Of a stretch of 7,999 bases of DNA, positions 1 to 3,788 are shown piece by piece. Source of the stretch: a bacterium (GTDB taxonomy: Bacteria; Acidobacteriota; Blastocatellia; Pyrinomonadales; Pyrinomonadaceae); the NCBI GenBank assembly GCA_029945985.1, contig JAQSDP010000050.1:1-7999 (forward strand). Direction: 5' to 3'. Under the pieces are notes generated by a model. It worked only from the letters and a program-made list of their open reading frames with translations. It did no database searches and was not told the origin of the DNA. How positions within the stretch are numbered: position 1 is the first letter of the stretch; the number at the start of each line of letters is the position of its first letter. The translations under genes were made by a program, and so were the position numbers.

Positions 1-12
1 GGAACCGGCGAT

Positions 13-35
13 GCGGACAAGAGTGTCCGCGCTCC
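13..35. repeat. Intergenic palindrome upstream of moeA (element A)
   Basis: A perfect 7-bp inverted repeat, GCGGACA (13-19) and TGTCCGC (24-30), encloses the loop AGAG and is followed directly by GCTCC (31-35). There is no T-run, so it is not an obvious intrinsic terminator. Its layout, with a GC-rich stem, a 4-nt loop and a GCTC tail, recurs at 2610-2631 and 3744-3765 with different stem sequences. A REP-like intergenic element is the likeliest reading, but only part of the upstream region is in the window. Confidence 0.5.
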
Positions 36-40
36 ATTGT

Positions 41-1237
41 ATGATCCCAGTTTCTAAAGCACTCAGGATGATCAGCCGCGAAACGCCGAAGCTCGGTGTT
101 GAACGCGTCGTGCTCGAAGATTCGATCGGACGTGTGTTGGCTGAGAATATCGTTGCTGACTCCGACCTGCCGCCGTTTGACCGGTCGCAGATGGACGGGT
201 ATGCGGTGAAGGCGGCGGACACGATGGGTGCTCCGATTACGTTGAAGCTAGTTGGCGAGTCGGCGGCGGGACGCGGTTGGCGGAATGTGCTGAAGTCGGG
301 CGAGGCGATCCGGATCATGACGGGGGCGTCGGTTCCGACGGGTGCGGATGCGGTGCAGAAACTTGAGGTCGCACGTGAGGACGGCGATTCCGTGACGCTT
401 CTCGAGTCAACAGATGTCGGCAAGTTTATTGTTCCGAAGGGAAAAGAAGTTAAAAAGGGCAAGACCGTTCTCAAGGCAGGCGAGCTGATTACGCCTGCGA
501 ATATCTCGATACCGGCGGCGTTTGGATACGCGAAGGTGAAAGCGGCCAAGCAGCCGAGGGCCGCGATAATCTCGACCGGGACCGAGATCGTCGATATCAA
601 GAAAAAACCCGGCCGGGACCAGATCCGTAATTCGAACTCGATAATGCTGAAGGCACTGTGCGAGCAGGCCGGGGCGATCGCGACGGTTTATCCGAACGTC
701 GGGGATGATATTTCAGATCTAAGATCTCAAATTTTAGATGCCGTTCGGAACGCGGACATTTTGGTCACCACAGGCGGGGTTTCGGTTGGGAAATATGACC
801 TGACGAAGCTCGCGTTGAAGGAACTCGGAGCCGAGATATTTTTCGAGCGTGTAGCGCTTAAACCAGGCAAGCCGACGGTATTTGGTCGGCTGAAGGAGTC
901 GCTGGTGTTCGGACTTCCTGGCAATCCGGTCTCGGCGGCGGTGACGTTTTATCTGTTTGTGCGGAAGGCGATCGCAATAATGCAGGGAATGCAGTCGAGC
1001 GAACTCGAGCACGCCTCTGCAATCACGTCGAAAGCGATCAAATCCACGAAGGACCGGGACGTTTATTTGCCGTCCGCACTTGAGATCATCGACGACGGGC
1101 GGCTTATCGTGGAACCAGTGAACTGGCATGGCTCGTCGGATTTCATCGGTTTCTCGCATGCAGACGCGTTGGCGGTCGTTCCGAAAGGTTCCGACATTGA
1201 GGCGGGAGATGTCGTCTCCGTGCTCTTGCTTCCCTAG
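41..1237 (+). CDS. moeA: Molybdopterin molybdenumtransferase MoeA
   Basis: Inserts molybdate into adenylylated molybdopterin, the last step of basic molybdenum cofactor synthesis in the cytoplasm. With the start at 41 the protein has 398 residues, normal for MoeA. The N-terminal MoeA domain (about 1-165) holds PPFDRSQMDGYAV (44-56) and IMTGASVPTGADAV (92-105). The central MoCF/MogA-like domain (about 172-312) holds STGTE (178-182), TTGGVSVGKYDLTK (243-256), KPGKP (274-278) and GLPGNPVSAA (291-300). The C-terminal barrel spans about 325-398. An ATG at 11 in the same frame is less likely: it lies against an intergenic palindrome and adds ten residues unlike the family, whereas MIPVSKALRMI from 41 matches the usual beginning. 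No clear Shine-Dalgarno precedes 41. The Asp of the usual G-E-D motif is Glu136 here (GKE), a mild substitution. moaC follows 27 bp later, consistent with a Moco operon. Confidence 0.96.
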   Translation: MIPVSKALRMISRETPKLGVERVVLEDSIGRVLAENIVADSDLPPFDRSQMDGYAVKAADTMGAPITLKLVGESAAGRGWRNVLKSGEAIRIMTGASVPTGADAVQKLEVAREDGDSVTLLESTDVGKFIVPKGKEVKKGKTVLKAGELITPANISIPAAFGYAKVKAAKQPRAAIISTGTEIVDIKKKPGRDQIRNSNSIMLKALCEQAGAIATVYPNVGDDISDLRSQILDAVRNADILVTTGGVSVGKYDLTKLALKELGAEIFFERVALKPGKPTVFGRLKESLVFGLPGNPVSAAVTFYLFVRKAIAIMQGMQSSELEHASAITSKAIKSTKDRDVYLPSALEIIDDGRLIVEPVNWHGSSDFIGFSHADALAVVPKGSDIEAGDVVSVLLLP

Positions 1238-1264
1238 CCGCTTTCAGAGAAAATCCGTTTCACA

Positions 1265-1741
1265 ATGTCAGACCTTTCTCATTTCGACGAACAAGGCAAT
1301 ATTCGGATGGTCGATGTCTCGGAGAAAGAGGTGACGACTCGTCGCGCGGTTGCGTCGGGCAAGGTGCTTCTCTCGTCCGAAACCATCGCGAAGCTCAAGG
1401 CAAATGAAAACCCAACGGGGAATCCGCTGGAGATCGCACGGATAGCGGGGATAATGGCGGCGAAGAAGACTTCGGAGCTGATCCCGCTGTGTCATCAGAT
1501 CGCTCTTTCGAAGGCGGATGTACGGATCGAGTTCGTCGAGGACGGGCTTGCGATCGAAGCTGAGGCTGTCACTACCGCTCAAACCGGCGTCGAGATGGAA
1601 GCGCTGACGGCCGTTTCCATGGCTGCCCTGACGATCTACGATATGTGCAAGGCCGTGCAGAAGGATATCGAGATCACCGACATTCGACTGGAAACCAAAA
1701 CAGGTGGAAAGGCCGACTACGAGCGAAAAACCTTCGCCTGA
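1265..1741 (+). CDS. moaC: Cyclic pyranopterin monophosphate synthase MoaC
   Basis: Converts the MoaA product 3',8-cyclo-7,8-dihydro-GTP to cyclic pyranopterin monophosphate, the first committed step of molybdenum cofactor synthesis. At 158 residues it is full length for MoaC. Visible hallmarks are MVDVSEKEVTTRRAVA (15-30), ARIAGIMAAKKT (58-69), LIPLCHQI (72-79, His77), GVEMEALTAVS (108-118, Glu110 and Glu112) and IYDMCKA (124-130, Asp126 and Lys129). The family's other conserved lysine, Lys51 of the E. coli enzyme in the usual KG[DN]V context, aligns with Thr51 here (NPTGNPLEIA). The remaining active-site pattern is intact, so the gene does not look decayed. It lies 27 bp after moeA with no terminator between them, so co-transcription is likely. 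No strong ribosome binding site is visible; TCAGAGA (1244-1250) is weak. Confidence 0.96.
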   Translation: MSDLSHFDEQGNIRMVDVSEKEVTTRRAVASGKVLLSSETIAKLKANENPTGNPLEIARIAGIMAAKKTSELIPLCHQIALSKADVRIEFVEDGLAIEAEAVTTAQTGVEMEALTAVSMAALTIYDMCKAVQKDIEITDIRLETKTGGKADYERKTFA

Positions 1742-1789
1742 ACCGAACTTTCGGGTAAACTTATTCGTAATATCTAGCACCTACTCTGA

Positions 1790-1794
1790 GGGAG
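1790..1794 (+). promoter_or_regulatory. Likely Shine-Dalgarno of the M50B-like gene
   Basis: GGGAG within the purine-rich run AGGGAGAA lies 12 nt upstream of the ATG at 1807. It is one of the clearer ribosome-binding sequences on the + strand here. TAATAT at 1768-1773 could be a -10 box for the same gene, but no convincing -35 goes with it, so I do not list a promoter. Confidence 0.5.
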
Positions 1795-1806
1795 AATTAC
1801 ACCGAA

Positions 1807-2598
1807 ATGAGATACAAAGTCGCACGCGAGGCCGAACCGGCATTAACGCTTCTGATCGTCGCAACGATCGTGAGCATCGGGCTTTGGATTATTTCGTGGT
1901 ATATCCCACTGTTTGCGTATCTCACCTACCCGCTACGGATATTCGCGACGTTCATTCACGAAGGTGGGCACGCTCTTTCCTCAGTACTGACGGGAGCTTC
2001 GGTGTCCAGCCTTTCGGTTTCTGCAGACGGCAGCGGAGAGGTTTATTCGATGCCGACGGGGCTTTTCTCGGGGTTGCTGATCTCGAGCGCGGGATATCTG
2101 GGGACGACTGCATTCGGCGTCGGATTGCTTGCGTGGATGCGTTATGGCCGTTCGTCGCGGATCGCTTTGCTGGTTTCGGCCGGATTCGTGGCGTTCATGA
2201 CGATCGTTTTCGGATTGATCACTCCGTTCTTCAATTTCTTTACAACATCGACTGCCGGCGGTTTTTTCTTCACGATCTTTTCCGGTGTAATTCTCGCCAT
2301 CGGACTAGCGGCTATCGCTAAGTTTGCAACGGCAAAATGGGCGAACTTTGCGGTCGCGTTCCTGGCGGTCCAGTGTCTACTCAATGCCGTATTCGATCTC
2401 ATCAACGTGTTCTTCATTTCGGCCACCACCTCGATGCACTCAGACGCCGCCAACATGGCTGCCGCGACCGGCATCCCCGGAATGGTCTGGGTGCTGATTT
2501 GGATGGTCGTCTCGATCGTGATGATCTCCGTCGGGCTCCGCGTCTACGCCGTAAACAAGAACAAGGCAACAGCGACCGATTCAGTTTTTGAAGACTAA
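1807..2598 (+). CDS. M50B-like integral membrane zinc metalloprotease
   Basis: A 263-residue polytopic membrane protein resembling the Peptidase_M50B family. The zinc-binding HExxH motif is HEGGH (51-55), within the hydrophobic segment FATFIHEGGHALSSVLTG. A candidate third ligand is Asp197 in LLNAVFDLINVFF (191-203), followed by SDAANM (212-217) and TGIP (221-224), a layout I recognise from M50B proteins. Hydrophobic stretches at about 12-36, 38-62, 86-110, 117-145, 151-172, 178-203 and 225-248 suggest six or seven membrane spans. A short hydrophilic tail ends the protein. GGGAG at 1790-1794 lies 12 nt before the ATG as a plausible but distant ribosome binding site. It lies 65 bp after moaC and may be read through from it or have its own weak promoter. 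The substrate is unknown, and the sequence does not tie it to cofactor synthesis. Confidence 0.8.
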   Translation: MRYKVAREAEPALTLLIVATIVSIGLWIISWYIPLFAYLTYPLRIFATFIHEGGHALSSVLTGASVSSLSVSADGSGEVYSMPTGLFSGLLISSAGYLGTTAFGVGLLAWMRYGRSSRIALLVSAGFVAFMTIVFGLITPFFNFFTTSTAGGFFFTIFSGVILAIGLAAIAKFATAKWANFAVAFLAVQCLLNAVFDLINVFFISATTSMHSDAANMAAATGIPGMVWVLIWMVVSIVMISVGLRVYAVNKNKATATDSVFED

Positions 2599-2609
2599 TT
2601 AACTGGACC

Positions 2610-2631
2610 GCAGGCGTCCCGCCTGCAGCTC
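2610..2631. repeat. Intergenic palindrome (element B), fused to terminator
   Basis: A perfect 7-bp inverted repeat, GCAGGCG (2610-2616) and CGCCTGC (2620-2626), with the loop TCC, preceded by CTGGACC. It is followed by AGCTC (2627-2631), which also forms the first part of the next hairpin's stem. No T-run follows this hairpin itself. It shares its architecture and GCTC tail with the palindromes at 13-35 and 3744-3765. I read it as a REP-like element, from memory of similar GC-rich palindromes in Acidobacteriota genomes, which I cannot confirm here. Confidence 0.5.
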
Positions 2632-2650
2632 GCGTAAGCGAGCTTTTTCT
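2627..2650 (+). terminator. Rho-independent terminator after the M50B-like gene
   Basis: The stem AGCTCGC (2627-2633) pairs perfectly with GCGAGCT (2638-2644) around a GTAA loop, a GNRA-type tetraloop. TTTTCT follows at 2645-2650. It lies about 30 bp after the stop codon of the membrane protease gene and closes the moeA-moaC-protease transcript. Confidence 0.8.
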
Positions 2651-2679
2651 TGCAACAGCACTCCCATTCGTGATACAAC
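2650..2679 (+). promoter_or_regulatory. Possible promoter of the L,D-transpeptidase-like gene
   Basis: TTGCAA (2650-2655) and TACAAC (2674-2679) match the sigma-70 -35 and -10 consensus at four of six positions each, with an 18-bp spacer. A start point about 7 nt downstream would fall only a few bases before the ATG at 2689. That would fit the lack of a Shine-Dalgarno in CTTTCTTCCT and imply an almost leaderless message. The site follows directly after the preceding terminator. Confidence 0.35.
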
Positions 2680-2688
2680 TTTCTTCCT

Positions 2689-3429
2689 ATGAAAGCCGCA
2701 CTGCTTCTGCTTCTTTTTGTCGTAGGCATCTCTGCCCAGATCAAGAAACCTGAACCGCCCGCTGTGAAGATTCCGTTCGCTGAATCCTTGCAGGCGGTCG
2801 TCGTGACGACTGACGAGTGGAGCGACACGTCCGGTGACGCTCGGCTTTTTGAACGAAAGGATCTGCGTTCAAAATGGAAAACGGTTGGTAAGGAATTCGA
2901 TATCGTCGTTGGGCGCACCGGGCTGGCATGGGCTCAGGACTCGGCTCCCGAGGCTGCGTCGACGTTTAAGAAGGAAGGGGACGGCAAGTCTCCTGCGGGG
3001 ATATTCCCGCTCATTTTCGCTTTCGGAAAGGCCGAGTCGATCACGTCGAAACTCTCGTATCGAAGAATAGAAGATCAGACCGAGTGTGTCGATGATGTGA
3101 ACTCGCATCATTACAACAAGGTTGTCGGGCGGCTGCAGGTTGGGATCTTTGATTGGAAGAGTTCGGAGAAGATGGCGGAGATCACGCCGGAGTATGATCT
3201 GGGTGTTTTTGTCGCGTACAACTCGTATCCGGTCGTCAAAGGAAATGGTTCGTGCATCTTTCTCCACATCTGGAAGGACGCGAGTACGCCTACGAGCGGG
3301 TGCACGGCGATGGCTCGTGAAGATTTGGAACGGGTTGCTGGTTGGCTCGATCCTAAGAAAAATCCGTATCTGGTGCAAATGCCGGAGGCCGAATACAAGG
3401 CGTACAAGAGATCATGGAATCTCCCATAG
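2689..3429 (+). CDS. Secreted L,D-transpeptidase-like protein (YkuD fold)
   Basis: A 246-residue protein of the YkuD/COG3786 type. L,D-transpeptidases of this fold use a catalytic cysteine to cross-link or remodel peptidoglycan, or to anchor proteins to it. The N-terminus MKAALLLLLFVVGISA is a signal peptide, with likely cleavage before Gln17, so the protein is exported. EGDGKSPAGIFPL (96-108) is the characteristic substrate-side motif. The catalytic part is FLHIW (191-195, His193) with PTSGCTAM (201-208, Cys205). The usual YkuD signature ends SHGCIR; the GCTAM variant lacks that arginine but is the form I associate with COG3786. Val38-Trp81 and Tyr169-Tyr180 fit the beta-rich core. The gene overlaps the next one by 16 nt. 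Whether it acts as transpeptidase, carboxypeptidase or another amidating enzyme cannot be told from sequence. Confidence 0.85.
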   Translation: MKAALLLLLFVVGISAQIKKPEPPAVKIPFAESLQAVVVTTDEWSDTSGDARLFERKDLRSKWKTVGKEFDIVVGRTGLAWAQDSAPEAASTFKKEGDGKSPAGIFPLIFAFGKAESITSKLSYRRIEDQTECVDDVNSHHYNKVVGRLQVGIFDWKSSEKMAEITPEYDLGVFVAYNSYPVVKGNGSCIFLHIWKDASTPTSGCTAMAREDLERVAGWLDPKKNPYLVQMPEAEYKAYKRSWNLP

Positions 3430-3686
3430 AACGGATCACATTGGCTGATATTCCGGTCGGCGGCAGGCTGCTCGTGCGCTCAAAGAAGGATTGGCGCGTG
3501 GCGGTTGTTTCGCGGAAGACGGATGAGTTTATCTCCATCTCGATCGCTTCACCCTCCGGCTACAACTATCGGATTCGTCGAACATCCGACGTGCAGATCT
3601 TTCTTGATGGACTCATTCCCTTTTTACCTCGAGAGGAGTCGGAACCTTGGCGGGAGAATTTTACGGGATATGATGTGAGATGGTAG
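3414..3686 (+). CDS. Small conserved-looking protein of unknown function
   Basis: A 90-residue protein that I do not recognise. It has no signal peptide or membrane segment. Alternating hydrophobic residues (GGRLLVRS, WRVAVVSRK, FISISIASP, YNYRIRR) point to a small beta-sheet or barrel domain of about 60 residues, followed by an acidic and tryptophan-containing tail (about 72-90). The ATG at 3414 overlaps the end of the transpeptidase-like gene by 16 nt, which suggests translational coupling. A TTG at 3441 (codon 10), just after the upstream stop, is an alternative start that would remove the overlap. The hydrophobic pattern, absence of a longer competing frame and position before a strong terminator support a real gene. 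Its role is unknown. Confidence 0.65.
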   Translation: MESPIERITLADIPVGGRLLVRSKKDWRVAVVSRKTDEFISISIASPSGYNYRIRRTSDVQIFLDGLIPFLPREESEPWRENFTGYDVRW

Positions 3687-3701
3687 ACCGTCGCTCGAGA
3701 T

Positions 3702-3734
3702 AAAAAAGGGAGGCAGAGCCTCCCTTAATTATTT
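3702..3734. terminator. Bidirectional intrinsic terminator between convergent genes
   Basis: A perfect 7-bp GC-rich stem, GGGAGGC (3708-3714) and GCCTCCC (3718-3724), with an AGA loop. Six A residues precede it (3702-3707) and TTAATTATTT follows it (3725-3734), so it can act on both strands. It sits between the small + strand gene ending at 3686 and the - strand peptidase gene ending at 3789, where a shared terminator is expected. Confidence 0.85.
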
Positions 3735-3743
3735 AATCTCTTT

Positions 3744-3765
3744 GGAAGGGCAAGCCCTTCCGCTC
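3744..3765. repeat. Intergenic palindrome (element C)
   Basis: An inverted repeat, GGAAGGG (3744-3750) and CCCTTCC (3755-3761), with loop CAAG, followed by GCTC (3762-3765). The stem could extend one more pair into a 2-nt loop. No T-run follows. It has the same stem, loop and GCTC tail plan as the palindromes at 13-35 and 2610-2631, but an unrelated stem sequence. Confidence 0.5.
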
Positions 3766-3771
3766 ATCATC

Positions 3772-3783
3772 GCGGCAAGCCGC
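3772..3783. repeat. Short palindrome with CAAG loop
   Basis: GCGGCAAGCCGC is a perfect 12-nt palindrome: GCGG and CCGC around CAAG, or one pair more with a 2-nt loop. It lies 6 bp before the end of the peptidase gene and repeats the CAAG loop of the neighbouring hairpin at 3744-3761. It is short enough that chance is possible. Confidence 0.35.
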
Positions 3784-3788
3784 AGAAG

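Noticed and set aside
11..40. Ten-residue N-terminal extension of MoeA from an ATG at 11
   Set aside because: The extension is encoded by the palindrome and its tail and does not resemble MoeA N-termini. The ATG at 41 gives a family-like beginning.
1..40. Molybdenum cofactor riboswitch upstream of moeA
   Set aside because: Only 40 bp are present and they hold a simple hairpin; nothing of the Moco riboswitch fold can be seen.
707..740. AGATCT repeated twice in an AT-rich patch inside moeA
   Set aside because: It is fully explained by in-frame codons of the MoCF domain and shows no element-like flanks.
1704..2321. 205-codon open frame overlapping the M50B-like gene
   Set aside because: It lies in another frame of a gene with clear family motifs, and its product is Arg/Cys/Asp-rich with no recognisable domain; a coding shadow.
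2869..3378. 169-codon antisense frame over the transpeptidase-like gene
   Set aside because: Arginine-rich product opposite a gene with a signal peptide and catalytic motifs; a shadow frame.
3111..3407. Antisense small RNA or gene opposite the transpeptidase-like gene
   Set aside because: No promoter or terminator is visible on that strand; only a chance open frame.
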